Source of the DNA: Piscinibacter aquaticus
Lineage (GTDB): Bacteria; Pseudomonadota; Gammaproteobacteria; Burkholderiales; Burkholderiaceae_C
Length of the DNA stretch: 64,000 nt
Direction of reading: 5' to 3'
Assembly: GCA_007994965.1 (NCBI GenBank)
Contig: VOPW01000001.1
Location: 1,240,001 to 1,304,000, forward strand
Under the pieces are notes generated by a model. The model ran no database searches and was not told where the DNA came from. It saw nothing but the letters and a program-made list of their open reading frames with translations. The translations under genes and the position numbers were made by a program. Of the stretch, positions 9,164 to 18,657 are shown one piece after another; the first letter of the stretch is position 1, and each line of letters starts with the position of its first letter.

Positions 9164-9185
9164 CTCCGTGAGGAATCAGGCGCTT
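9154..9185. terminator. bidirectional hairpin terminator between small SOS gene and tRNA-Ala
   Basis: Perfect 10-bp inverted repeat (AAGCGCCTGA at 9154-9163, TCAGGCGCTT at 9176-9185) with a 12-nt loop. On the minus strand it is followed by TTTGTCTTT, so it ends tRNA-Ala transcripts well. On plus it directly follows the small SOS gene, whose TGA is part of the stem. Confidence 0.8.
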
Positions 9186-9195
9186 CTGTGTGTGG

Positions 9196-9270
<75 letters not shown>

Positions 9271-9324
9271 ACGACAACGCGCATTCTAGCAAACTCGCGG
9301 GGCCTCACTCCTGGAGCTCACCGC

Positions 9325-10178
9325 ATGGCCCGCCCCGACCCGACCTGGCTCGACGCCCAGTACAACAACCGCGCCCGCGTTCCCGAGGCGCCGCAGATCC
9401 TGGAGCGCTGGGCCAATGCCTCGGCGCTGGCGCGCGCGCAGTCCGACTGCGTGCTCGACGTTGCCTACGGCGGTGCGCCGGGCGAAACGCTCGATGTCTT
9501 TCGCACCACCGCGCCCGATGCGCCGGTGTTCGTGTTCATCCACGGCGGCTACTGGCGCGCGCTCGACAAGCGCGACCATTCGTTCGTCGCGCCCGCGCTG
9601 GTGGAGGCCGGCGCGATGGTCGTCGTCCCGAACTACGCGCTGTGCCCGGCGGTGACGATCGAACAGATCACGCTGCAGATGGCGCACGCCATCGCCTGGG
9701 TGTGGCGCCATGCGCGCGAGCACGGGGCGACCCGAGGCGCATCGTCGTCGGCGGGCATTCGGCGGGCGGGCATCTGGCGGCGATGCTGCTGAACTGTCGC
9801 TGGCCGCAGCTGGCGCCCGATCTGCCGGCCGATCTGCTGCGCTCCGCGCTGTCCATCTCGGGCCTGTTCGAGCTCGAGCCGATTCGCCACACCACCTTCC
9901 TCGCACCCGATCTGCGCCTCACCGAAGCCTCGGCGCAGCGGCTCAGCCCGGCGCTGCTGCCGGCGCCGCCGGGACGGCTCGCGGCCGTGGTGGGCGGTGA
10001 CGAGAGCGAGGAGTTCCTGCGCCAGAACCGGTTGATCCGGGAGGCCTGGGGCGAGCGTGCCGTGCCGGTGTGCGAGTCGATTCACGGCACCAACCACTTC
10101 ACCGTGCTGCACGACCTTGCCGATGCGAGCACGCGTCTTCATGCGATCGTGCTGGAGTGGCTTGGCCTGCGCACGTGA
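9325..10178 (+). CDS. alpha/beta hydrolase (esterase or arylformamidase-like)
   Basis: Cytoplasmic hydrolase of about 284 residues. The oxyanion-hole motif HGGYWRALDKRDHSF is at residue 73, and the nucleophile elbow GHSAGGHLAAML is near residue 142. A late aspartate (GGDESEEFL) and histidine (HGTNHFTV) can complete the triad. This pattern matches the HSL/BD-FAE group, including kynurenine formamidases (KynB-like), but no kyn genes are nearby, so a general esterase is equally likely. One frameshift near 9729 lies in a G run. It starts 55 bp beyond tRNA-Ala, on the opposite strand. Confidence 0.82.
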
Positions 10179-10236
10179 ATCGGTGGTGACCCTGATCAAT
10201 CAATCGTGATGCAAGCCGGCATAGCCTGGGCCAATG

Positions 10237-10246
10237 CAATGCATTG
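10237..10246. promoter_or_regulatory. palindrome CAATGCATTG upstream of rubrerythrin
   Basis: Perfect 10-bp palindrome nested inside a larger imperfect one (CCAAT at 10231-10235, ATTGG at 10256-10260), 116-131 bp before the rubrerythrin start, in an AT-rich patch. It is a plausible operator or promoter region for the cassette. No factor was assigned. Confidence 0.25.
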
Positions 10247-10361
10247 AGCATTTGTATTGGCATCGGGGCGGCCGCCTCGGTAGCGTTGATGCGTGCTGCG
10301 TGAGGCTCGCCTGCAGTGCCGCCGCGGCCGGTTCGGTTCAACTCAACGACAGGAGAGTGAC

Positions 10362-10784
10362 ATGGGCTTGAAAGGATCGAAGACCGAGCAGAACCTGAAG
10401 GACGCCTTCGCCGGCGAGTCCCAGGCCAACCGCCGGTACCTGTACTTCGCAAACAAGGCCGACGTGGAAGGCCAGAACGACGTCGCCGCGCTGTTCCGCT
10501 CCACCGCCGAAGGCGAAACCGGCCACGCGCACGGCCACCTCGAATTCCTCGAGAACGGCTCGGGCGATCCGGCCACTGGCCTGCCCATCGGTAACAGCCG
10601 CCAGAACCTGATGGCCGCCGTGGCCGGCGAGACGCACGAGTACACCGACATGTACCCGGGCATGGCCAAGACCGCGCGCGAAGAAGGTTTCGACGAGATC
10701 GCCGACTGGTTCGAGACGCTGGCCAAGGCCGAGCGCTCGCACGCCAACCGCTACCAGAAGGCCCTCGACGCGCTCGTCGATTGA
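10362..10784 (+). CDS. rubrerythrin (ferritin-like domain only)
   Basis: Intact diiron protein of 140 residues, probably reducing hydrogen peroxide. Ferritin-like ligand motifs are visible: the first helix glutamate in [14 protein letters not shown] (E19), the pair E52 and H55 in EGETGH, then GETHEY and the late ERSH. It lacks the C-terminal rubredoxin domain of classical rubrerythrin, so it needs an external electron donor; the iron-sulfur protein encoded next is the obvious candidate. RBS AGGAGAG precedes ATG 10362. First gene of a rubrerythrin / CCG protein / DUF3501 cassette. Confidence 0.93.
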   Translation: MGLKGSKTEQNLKDAFAGESQANRRYLYFANKADVEGQNDVAALFRSTAEGETGHAHGHLEFLENGSGDPATGLPIGNSRQNLMAAVAGETHEYTDMYPGMAKTAREEGFDEIADWFETLAKAERSHANRYQKALDALVD

Positions 10785-10805
10785 CGGCGACATCGCGCTC
10801 GAACG

Positions 10806-10828
10806 ACAAGGGGCTTCGTGCCCCTTGT
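10806..10828 (+). terminator. hairpin between rubrerythrin and iron-sulfur protein genes
   Basis: Perfect 9-bp stem (ACAAGGGGC / GCCCCTTGT) with a 5-nt TTCGT loop, followed by a weak T-rich stretch (TCATT). It sits 22 bp after the rubrerythrin stop and 27 bp before the next start. It may act as a partial terminator or mRNA stabiliser, letting rubrerythrin be made in excess of the downstream proteins. Confidence 0.6.
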
Positions 10829-10854
10829 TCATTGGTGGACCGAGGAGAACCCCC

Positions 10855-12202
10855 ATGACCGCTCGCGAAGGCAATCTCGAAGCCCCGACTCGTCACCCCG
10901 TCGACTGGAAGAACCCCGACTTCTACGACGAGGCCAAGTGCTTCGTCGAGATGGAGCGCATCTTCGACATCTGCCACGGCTGCCGGCGCTGCGTCAGCCT
11001 GTGCCAGAGCTTCCCGAACCTGTTCGACCGGTCGACGCCACCGACGACGGCGAGGTGCACGGCGTGAAGAAGGAGGATTACTGGAAGGTCGTCGACCAGT
11101 GCTACCTCTGCGACCTGTGCTACCTGACCAAAGTGCCCCTACGTGCCGCCGCACGAGTGGAACCTCGACTTCCCGCACACCATGCTGCGCGCCAAGGCGA
11201 TCAAGTTTCGCAAGGGCGAGGTCAAGGCCAGCGAAGTTTCTCGCCTCCACCGACGTGCACGGCCAGTTCGCCGGCATCCCGATCGTCGTGCAGGCGGTCA
11301 ACGCGATCAACAGGACGAAGGCGGCGCGCGGCGTGATGGAGAACGTGCTCGACGTGCACAAGGACGCGTGGATGCCCGAGCTGGCCACCAGCCGCTTCCG
11401 CTGGAGCGCGAAGAAGAAGGGCAGTGCGAGCGAGGTGAAGGACGGCCCGCGCAGCCCCGGCAAGGTGGCGATCTTCTCGACCTGCTACGTCAACTACAAC
11501 GAGCCCGGCATCGGCCACGACCTGATCGCCTCGCTCGAGCACAACGAGATTCCGTACGTGATCGTCGAGAAGGAGTCGTGCTGCGGCATGCCCAAGCTCG
11601 AGCTCGGCGATCTCGAAGGCGTGGAGAAGCACAAGAACGCCAACATCCCGGTGCTGGCGAAGTATGCGAAGGACGGCTTTGCGATCGTCAGCGCCGTGCC
11701 CTCGTGCACGCTGATGTTCAAGCAGGAGATCCCGCTGCTGTTCCCCGACGACGCCGATGCGAAGCTGGTGCAGGCGGCGATGTTCGACCCCTTCGAGTAC
11801 CTGATGGCGCGCCACAAGGACGGCCTCCTGAAGACCGACTTCAAGAACCCGCTGGGCAAGGTCAGCTACCACATCCCCTGCCACGGCCGCGTGCAGAAGA
11901 TCGGCAAGAAGACCGAAGAGATGCTCAAGCTGATCGGCGAGAAGGTCACGGTGCAGCTCAACACGGTGGAGCGCTGCTCCGGCCACGCCGGCACCTACGG
12001 CGTGAAGAAGCCGTACCACGAGACCGCGATGAAGATCGGCAAGCCGGTGTTCAAGCAGATGGCCAAGGACGGGCCCGACTGGATCGGCTCCGACTGCCCG
12101 ATGGCCGGCCACCACATCGCGCAGGGCATGGCCAACAACAGCCTGCCGGCGGCGAAGATCGCCCACCCGCTGACGCTGCTGCGCACGGCCTACGGTTTGT
12201 GA
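10855..12202 (+). CDS. heterodisulfide reductase-like iron-sulfur protein (two 4Fe-4S, two CCG domains)
   Basis: About 449 residues. The N-terminus carries two ferredoxin-type clusters: CHGCRRCVSLC near 10977 and CYLCDLCYLTKCP near 11100. Two CCG (DUF224) domains follow, marked by STCYVNYNEPGIG with ESCCGMPKLELG, then IPCHGRVQKIG with ERCSGHAGTYG. This architecture matches GlpC, HdrD and related electron-transfer subunits. It probably passes electrons to rubrerythrin. Frameshifts near 11030 (CCTGG site), 11137 (A run) and 11232 split it. The next gene, DUF3501, follows within about 20 bp. Its electron donor is unknown. Confidence 0.87.
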
Positions 12203-12222
12203 ACCCCATGATGGAGACGAGC

Positions 12223-12799
12223 ATGACCATCACCCGCGACAGCCTCCTGACGCTGGAGGCCTACTCGAAGATCCGCAAGACCAGCAAGCCGGAGGTGATC
12301 GCGCACCGGCGGCTGCGCACGGTGCACCTCGGCGAGCACGTCAGCGTGCAGTTCGAGGACGAGAAGACCATCCGCCGGCAGATCCAGGAGATGCTGCACA
12401 TCGAGAAGATCTTCGACGAGGAAGGCATCCAGAGCGAGATCGACGCCTACGCGCCGCTGGTGCCCGACGGCAGCAACTGGAAGGCGACGATGCTGATCGA
12501 GTACCCCGATCCGCACGAGCGCAAGCGCGAGCTGGCCCGGCTGATCGGCATCGAGGACCGCATGTTCGTCGAGGTCGAGGGCCATGCGCGCATCTATGCG
12601 ATCGCCGACGAGGATCTCGACCGCGAGAACGAGCAGAAGACCTCGTCGGTGCACTTCCTGCGCTTCGAGTTTCCGCCCGCGGCGCGCGAGGCGGTGCGCG
12701 CCGGCGCGAGCGTCAAGCTCGGCTGCGACCACACCAACTACCCCGCGCATGTGGTGATCGCGCCGGACACGCTGGCCTGCGGCCGGCGATCTGAAGTAG
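12223..12799 (+). CDS. DUF3501 family protein
   Basis: About 192 residues, soluble, with no signal peptide. Recognisable stretches are MTITRDSLLTLEAYSKIR, EVIAHRRLRTVHLGEHVSVQ, QIQEMLHIEKIF and KLGCDHTNYPAHVVI. I know this family as a constant neighbour of rubrerythrin and the CCG iron-sulfur protein, but its function is undescribed. The frame shifts near 12776; correcting it gives the ending ALAAGDLK with TAG 12797-12799 and restores a CCTGG. ATG 12223 has a good RBS (GGAGAC); ATG 12208 is an upstream alternative. Confidence 0.83.
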
Positions 12800-12808
12800 C
12801 CGGCGACG

Positions 12809-13689
12809 TCAGGCCGCTGCGGCGGCGGCCCGCCGCGCGCCAAGCCAGCCATCGGCGCTGTACAGCAGCAGCGCCGTCCAGATCAGCCCGAAGCCGACCA
12901 GCCGCGCGCCGCCGAAGGGTTCGTTGAAGAGCCACACGCCGAGCCCGAACTGGATCGACGGGCCGATGTACTGCAAGAGGCCCAGCGTCGTCATCGAGAT
13001 GCGCCGCGCGCCGGCGGCGAAGAGCAGCAGCGGCACGGCGGTGAGCGGGCCCACGCCGATCAGCCACAGGTTGGTGGCCGGTCGGGCGCGGGGAAGCTCG
13101 TCGGGCCGCGGCCCCACCACAGCGCCAATGCGATCAGCGCCGGCGGCGCGAGCAGCAGCGTCTCCAGCGTCAGGCCTTCCAGCGCGCCCAGCGGCGCGAT
13201 CTTGCGCAACAGGCCATAGGCGCCGAAGCTGGCCGCCAGCACCAGCGCGATCCACGGCAGCTGGCCGGTCTGCGCGGTCAGCCACGACGCCGGCGGTGGC
13301 CAGCGCCAGCGCCGTCCATTGCAGACGGCGCGGGCGCTCGTGCAGCACCGTGTAGCCGAGCAGCACGTTGACCAGCGGCGTGATGAAGTAGCCCAGGCTG
13401 GCGTCGATGACGTGGCCGTTGTTGACCGCCCAGATGTAGGTCAGCCAGTTGCACGACAGCAGCAGCGCGCTGACCACGAACGCGCCCAGCACCTTGGGCT
13501 GGCGCAGCGCCGGCAACAGCCAGCCCCAGTGGCGCCGCCCGCCAGCAGGCCCAGCACGAAGACCAGCGACCAGACGATGCGGTGCACCAGCACCTCGGGC
13601 GCGGCCACCGCGGCGAGGTGGCTGAAATACAGCGGGAACAGGCCCCACAGCACGTAGGCGGAGGCGGCGTAGAGGATTCCGGGAGGCAT
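12809..13689 (-). CDS. rarD: RarD-type EamA/DMT-family transporter
   Basis: Integral membrane protein of about 294 residues with around ten hydrophobic segments. RarD hallmarks are [19 protein letters not shown] at the start, [33 protein letters not shown] with [13 protein letters not shown], and [17 protein letters not shown] near the end. The family exports small metabolites; the substrate is uncertain. It is broken by at least three shifts (near 13533, 13285 and 13085). It is convergent with the DUF3501 gene (9-bp gap) and divergent from the oxidoreductase cluster at 13808. Confidence 0.88.
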
Positions 13690-13807
13690 GAAGACCGGCG
13701 CGGGGCGCGCGAAAGGAGCGGCATTGTCGCCGCGGTTCGCGCTTGATGCAGGACAAGCGCGCGGCCCGCGCCGGCTCGAAGAATGCGGCCACCGAGAAGG
13801 AGGCACG

Positions 13808-14397
13808 ATGTTCCAGATCCGCATCCACGGCCGCGGCGGGCAGGGCGTGGTCACCGGCGCCGAGATGCTGTCGATCGCCGCCTTCGAGCAGGGGCGCCAC
13901 GCGCAGGCCTTCCCGAGCTTCGGCTCGGAGCGCACCGGCGCGCCGGTGGTGGCCTTCTGCCGCATCGCCGAGCGCGAGATCCGCCTGCGCGAGCCGGTGA
14001 TGGCGCCCGATGCGCTGATCGTGCAGGACCCGACGCTGCTGCACCGGTCGACGTCTTCCAGGGACTGAAGCCCGAGGGCTACGTGCTGATCAACTCCTCG
14101 CGCAGCTTCGACGAACTTGGCCTCGGCGACTTCGTGCGCCGCTTCCACCGCGAGCGGCTGTGCAACGTGCCGGCCAGCGAGATCGCCAAGGCGCACATCG
14201 GCCGGCCCTTGCCGAATGCGGCGCTGCTCGGCGGCTTCGCGGCGATCAGCGGGTTGATCTCGCTGGACGCGGTGGCGCACGCCATCCGCGACAAGTTCAG
14301 CGGCCGTGTGGCCGAGGCCAACGTGGCGGCGGCCAGCGAAGCCTTCGCCTATGTGAAGAACGAGATCGAGGAGCTGGCCCATGCTGCGGCAGATTGA
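13808..14397 (+). CDS. porG: 2-oxoacid:acceptor oxidoreductase, gamma subunit
   Basis: About 197 residues, the catalytic gamma domain of the pyruvate/2-oxoacid:ferredoxin oxidoreductase family. Signature regions: [18 protein letters not shown] at the start, [17 protein letters not shown], and [11 protein letters not shown]. One frameshift near 14045 is CACCGGTCGAC for an expected CACCAGGTCGAC. It overlaps porA by 17 bp, so translation is coupled. With the alpha, beta and flavoprotein genes downstream it forms a complete enzyme that decarboxylates a 2-oxoacid to an acyl-CoA. Confidence 0.9.
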
Positions 14398-15634
14398 AGG
14401 CTCGCGCGCGGTGGCCGAGGCGGTGGCGCGGGCGCGCCCGCAGGTGATCTGCGCCTACCCGATCTCGCCGCAGACGCACATCGTCGAGGCGCTGGGCGAG
14501 TTGGTGAAGACCGGCGAGCTGAGCCCCTGCGAGTTCGTCAACGTCGAGAGCGAGTTCGCCGCAATGAGCGTGGCCATCGGCGCCTCGGCCGCTGGCGCGC
14601 GGGCGTACACGGCCACCGCCAGCCAGGGGCTGCTCTTCATGGCCGAGGCCGTCTACAACGCCTCGGGCCTGGGGCTGCCGATCGTGATGACGGTGGCCAA
14701 CCGCGCGATCGGCGCGCCGATCAACATCTGGAACGACCACAGCGATGCGATGAGCCAGCGCGACTGCGGCTGGATCCAGCTCTTCGCCGAGACCAACCAG
14801 GAAGCCGCCGACCTGCACCTGCAGGCCTTCCGCCTCGCCGAGGAGGTGAGCCTGCCGGTGATGGTGTGCATGGACGGCTTCATCCTGACGCATGCCTATG
14901 AGCGGGTGGATCTGCCGGAGCAGGCGCAGGTCGATGCGTTCCTGCCGCCCTATGCACCGCGCCAGGTTCTCGATCCGGCCGAGCCGGTGAGCATCGGCGC
15001 GATGGTCGGGCCGGAAGCGTTCTCCGAGGTGCGCTACCTCGCGCATGCCCGGCAGATGTGGGCGCTGGAGCGCATTCCGCAGATCGCCGCGGAGTTCCAG
15101 GCGATCTTCGGGCGCGACAGCGGCGGACTGCTGCACACCTACCGCTGCCAGGATGCGCACACCATCGTCGTCGCGCTCGGTTCGGTGCTCGGCACGATCA
15201 AGGACACGGTCGACGCACTGCGCGAGCAGGGCCATGCGATCGGCGTGCTCGGCATCACCTCGTTCCGGCCGTTCCCGCTGGCGGCGGTGCGCGAGGCGCT
15301 GCAGCTCGCGCAGCGCGTGGTGGTGCTGGAGAAGAGCTTCTCGGTGGGGCTGGGCGGCATCGTCGCCAACGACGTGCGCAGTGCGCTCTCGGGCATCCGG
15401 CTGCACGGCTACACGGTGATCGCGGGGCTGGGTGGGCGGTCGATCACGCAGGCGTCGCTGGAACGGGTGTTTCTGCAGGCGATGCGGGATGAGTTGCAGC
15501 CGCTGACTTTCCTCGATATGGACTGGGGTCTGGTCGAACGGCAGATCGAGCGCGAGCGGCGAGGGGAGCGCAGCGGGCCGGCGGCGGAGGCGATGCTGCG
15601 CGAGGTGGGGGCGGTGGCTTCCCGGGTGCGATGA
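14381..15634 (+). CDS. porA: 2-oxoacid:acceptor oxidoreductase, alpha subunit
   Basis: Intact, 417 residues. Binds the pyrimidine end of thiamine diphosphate with the beta subunit. Family motifs include [59 protein letters not shown] and [17 protein letters not shown]. Separate alpha, beta and gamma subunits place it with multi-subunit PFOR, VOR, indolepyruvate or phenylglyoxylate enzymes. Substrate choice cannot be decided here. One of the few long genes in the window without a frame break. Confidence 0.92.
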   Translation: MLRQIEGSRAVAEAVARARPQVICAYPISPQTHIVEALGELVKTGELSPCEFVNVESEFAAMSVAIGASAAGARAYTATASQGLLFMAEAVYNASGLGLPIVMTVANRAIGAPINIWNDHSDAMSQRDCGWIQLFAETNQEAADLHLQAFRLAEEVSLPVMVCMDGFILTHAYERVDLPEQAQVDAFLPPYAPRQVLDPAEPVSIGAMVGPEAFSEVRYLAHARQMWALERIPQIAAEFQAIFGRDSGGLLHTYRCQDAHTIVVALGSVLGTIKDTVDALREQGHAIGVLGITSFRPFPLAAVREALQLAQRVVVLEKSFSVGLGGIVANDVRSALSGIRLHGYTVIAGLGGRSITQASLERVFLQAMRDELQPLTFLDMDWGLVERQIERERRGERSGPAAEAMLREVGAVASRVR

Positions 15635-15692
15635 GTCCCACTCACGCCACCACCGAGCGCGTCGCCGGCCAGGCAGGCCAGAGCTGCGCGCG

Positions 15693-15816
15693 GCCCGATA
15701 TCCGTGCTCTTTGGCCTGCCCGGTCGGCGACGAGCACACAGCGCAGCGCAGGAGGTGCGCGGCACGGTGGTGGCACGGCCGGGGCGGGGCCTGCCGGTCG
15801 AGCACCGATATCGGGC
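15693..15816. repeat. 17-bp inverted repeat arms in the porA-porB gap
   Basis: The arm at 15693-15709 (GCCCGATATCCGTGCTC) and the arm at 15800-15816 (GAGCACCGATATCGGGC) are complementary except at one position and lie 90 bp apart. The second arm sits wholly in the loop of the 23-bp hairpin at 15777-15847, so the two structures interlock. It contains the palindrome CCGATATCGG. Confidence 0.7.
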
Positions 15817-15847
15817 GGCGCGCAGACCGGCAGGCCCCGCCCCGGCC
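15777..15847. repeat. perfect 23-bp inverted repeat upstream of porB
   Basis: The arms at 15777-15799 and 15825-15847 are exactly complementary over 23 bp with a 25-nt loop; each arm contains GGGGCGGGGCCTGCC or its complement. The end lies 25 bp before the porB start. The RNA hairpin would be very stable. It could be an attenuator, an mRNA processing site, or a remnant of a mobile miniature element. Confidence 0.8.
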
Positions 15848-15872
15848 GCGCTCGGTCGAACAAGGAATCGCG

Positions 15873-16883
15873 ATGAGCCACCAGCAGATCAAGTTCTACC
15901 AAACCGGCACCTTCACCGTCGGCAACCGCCTGCTTGCGCCCGAACAGCGCAGCGTGCAGGCGAGCACCGAGCGCAGCAACGCGATCAACTCCGGTCACCG
16001 CGCCTGCCAGGGCTGCGGCGAGGCGCTCGGTGCGCGTTATGCGGTCGACGCGGCGTTGCGTGCAGCGCAGGGCAAGCTCATCGCTGCCAACGCCACCGGC
16101 TGCCTGGAGGTGTTCTCCACGCCGTACCCCGAGACCTCGTGGCAGCTGCCGTGGATCCACTCGCTGTTCGGCAATACCGCCGCGGTGGCCACCGGCATCG
16201 CCGCGGCCTTGAAGGTGCAGGGCCGCAGCGACGTGCGCGTGCTGGCGCAAGGCGGCGACGGCGGCACCACCGACATCGGCTTCGGCTGCCTGTCGGGCAT
16301 GTTCGAGCGCAACGACGACGTGCTTTACGTCTGCTACGACAACGAAGCCTACATGAATACCGGCGTGCAGCGCTCCTCGGCCACGCCGCCGGCCGCGCGC
16401 GCACCGCCACCACGCCGGCGATGGGCGTGCAGCCGGGCAATGTCTTCGGCCAGGGCAAGAATCTGCCGAAGATCGCGATGGCGCACGGCATCCCCTACGT
16501 GGCCACCGCGACGGTGGCCGATCTGCACGATCTCGAGGCCAAGGTCGAGCGGGCGATGAGCCTGCGCGGTGCGCGCTACCTGCACGTGCTGGTGCCGTGC
16601 CCGCTGGGCTGGGGTGCGGCCTCACGACACCATCCGCCTCGCGCGGCTGGCGCAGCAGTCGGGGCTGTTCCCGGTGTTCGAGGCCGAGCACGGCGAAGTC
16701 ACGTCGGTGGCGAAGATCCGCCAGCGCGTGCCGGTGGAGGCCTACCTGATGCCGCAGAAGCGCTTCGCCCATCTCTTCGCGCCGCAGCGCCGTGACGACG
16801 TGATCGCCAAGCTGCAGATGCAGGCGGACCGGAACATCCGCGACTACCGCCTGATCGATCCGGTCGACGTGGAGGGCGCGTGA
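15873..16883 (+). CDS. porB: 2-oxoacid:acceptor oxidoreductase, beta subunit
   Basis: About 337 residues; binds the diphosphate and magnesium of thiamine diphosphate. The TPP motif starts at [20 protein letters not shown] and ends at [13 protein letters not shown]. The cluster cysteine region is [18 protein letters not shown], and CPLGWG lies near the C-terminus. Shifts near 16395 (in a GCGCGCGC run) and 16615 break the frame. A 239-bp gap with large inverted repeats separates it from porA, unusual for an otherwise overlapping operon. The stop codon overlaps the start of the next gene (TGATG). Confidence 0.9.
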
Positions 16884-18508
16884 TGAAGAAGCCGTTCGCG
16901 ATCACGCTGGACGTCGGCTCGTCGCTGGCCAACAAGACGGGCTCGTGGCGCTCCAGCCGCCCGGTCTATGTCGACCGGCTGCCGCCGTGCAACGCCACCT
17001 GCCCGGCGGGCGAAGACATCCAGGGCTGGCTGTTCCACGCCGAGGGCGGCGATTACGAACGCGCCGGCGCCACCTGATCCGCGACAACCCGTTCCCGGCG
17101 ATCATGGGCCGGGTCTGTTATCACTCCTGCGAATCGGCCTGCAACCGCGGCAAGCTCGATGCACCGGTGGGCATCAATGCCGTCGAGCGCTTCCTCGGCG
17201 ACGAGGCGCTGAAGCAGGGCTGGGCTTTCGAGCCGCCGGCCGCGGACAGCAGCAAGCACGTGCTGGTCGTCGGCGCCGGGCCCTCGGGGCTGAGTGCGGC
17301 CTACCACCTGCGCCGGCTCGGCCACCGCGTCACCGTGCTCGAGGCCGGGCCCAAGCCGGGCGGCATGATGCGCTTCGGCATCCCCAAATACCGTCTGCCG
17401 CGCGAGGTGCTCGACGCCGAGGTCGAGCGCATCCTCGCGATGGGCGTGACCCTGCGCTGCGGCGAGAAGGTGGGCGACCTGCGCGAAGCGATGCAACGCG
17501 AGGGCGCCGATGCGGCCTTCCTCGCCGTCGGTGCGCACATCGCCAAGCGCGCCTTCATCCCGGCGGGCGACTCGGCGCGCGTGCTCGATGCGGTGTCGGT
17601 GCTGCGCAGCATGGAAGGCGAGGCGCCGCCGCTGCTCGGCCGCCGCGTGGTCGTCTATGGCGGCGGCAATACCGCGATCGACGTCGCGCACCGCGCGGCG
17701 GCTCGGCGCCACCGAGGCGGTGATCGTCTACCGGCGCACGCGCGACCGCATGCCGGCGCACGACTTCGAGGTCGAAGAGGCCCTGCAGGAAGGCGTGACG
17801 GTCAAGTGGCTGTCGACCATCCGCCGCGCCGAGGAGGGCGAGATCACCGTCGAGAAGATGGTGCTCGACGACGCCGGCCAGCCGCAGCCCACCGGCGAAT
17901 TCGAGACGCTGCAGGCCGATTCGCTGGTGCTCGCGCTGGGGCAGGAGGTCGATCTGTCGCTGCTCGACGGCGTGCCGGGGTGGAACTGCGCGACGGCGTC
18001 GTGCAGGTGGATTCTCAGCTGATGACCGGCCACCCCGGCATCTTCGCCGGCGGCGACATGGTGCCGGCCGAGCGCAACGTGACGGTGGCGATCGGCCACG
18101 GCAAGAAGGCCGCAAGGCACATCGATGCCCTGGCTGCGCGGCGAGGCCACCGAGACGGCGGTGCCCAAGCACGAACCGGCCACCTTCGAGCGCCTGAACC
18201 CCTGGTACTACAGCGATGCGCCGGCCACCGTGCGGCCGCTGCTCGATCTGGCGCGCCGCCAGAGCAGCTTCGACGAAGTGCAGGGCGGGCTCACCGAGGG
18301 CAACGCCCTCTTCGAGGCGCGCCGCTGCCTGTCGTGCGGCAACTGCTTCGAGTGCGACAACTGCTACGGCGTCTGCCCCGACAACGCGGTGATCAAGCTC
18401 GGGCCGGGCTGGCGCTTCCAGTTCAACTACGACTACTGCAAGGGCTGCGGCCTGTGCGCCGCCGAGTGCCCCTGCGGTGCGATCGACATGGTCGACGAAA
18501 CGGTCTGA
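16883..18508 (+). CDS. fused flavoprotein (GltD-like) and two-cluster ferredoxin subunit
   Basis: About 542 residues. The N-terminal iron-sulfur region has CNATCPAGEDIQGW and CYHSCESACNRG. The FAD site is VVGAGPSGLSAAYHL and the NAD(P) site is VYGGGNTAIDVA, with TGHPGIFAGGDM later, all as in the glutamate synthase small subunit family. The C-terminus has two 4Fe-4S sets, CLSCGNCFECDNCYGVCP and CKGCGLCAAECPCGA, the usual delta-subunit ferredoxin. It probably carries electrons from the 2-oxoacid oxidoreductase to NAD(P)+, as PadH does in phenylglyoxylate dehydrogenase. Shifts near 17064, 17700, 17980 and 18129 interrupt it; two are at CCTGG. Confidence 0.85.
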
Positions 18509-18657
18509 GCCGGCGGTGGGCCGGCGGCGCTGTGGCGGCGGCGTCACAGTGCAGCCCCGCGCTCGCGGGGTGATGCACGGGCGAGGGATGTCCTGTCACA
18601 TACCGCTGCCCACAATGCCCACATCGGTGCAGTGCACCGCCCGCCGGAGACGCCGCC

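Noticed and set aside
11143-12927. 594-residue frame covering the CCG protein and DUF3501
   Set aside because: Only the last third is the DUF3501 gene; the first part is a shadow frame of the CCG protein.
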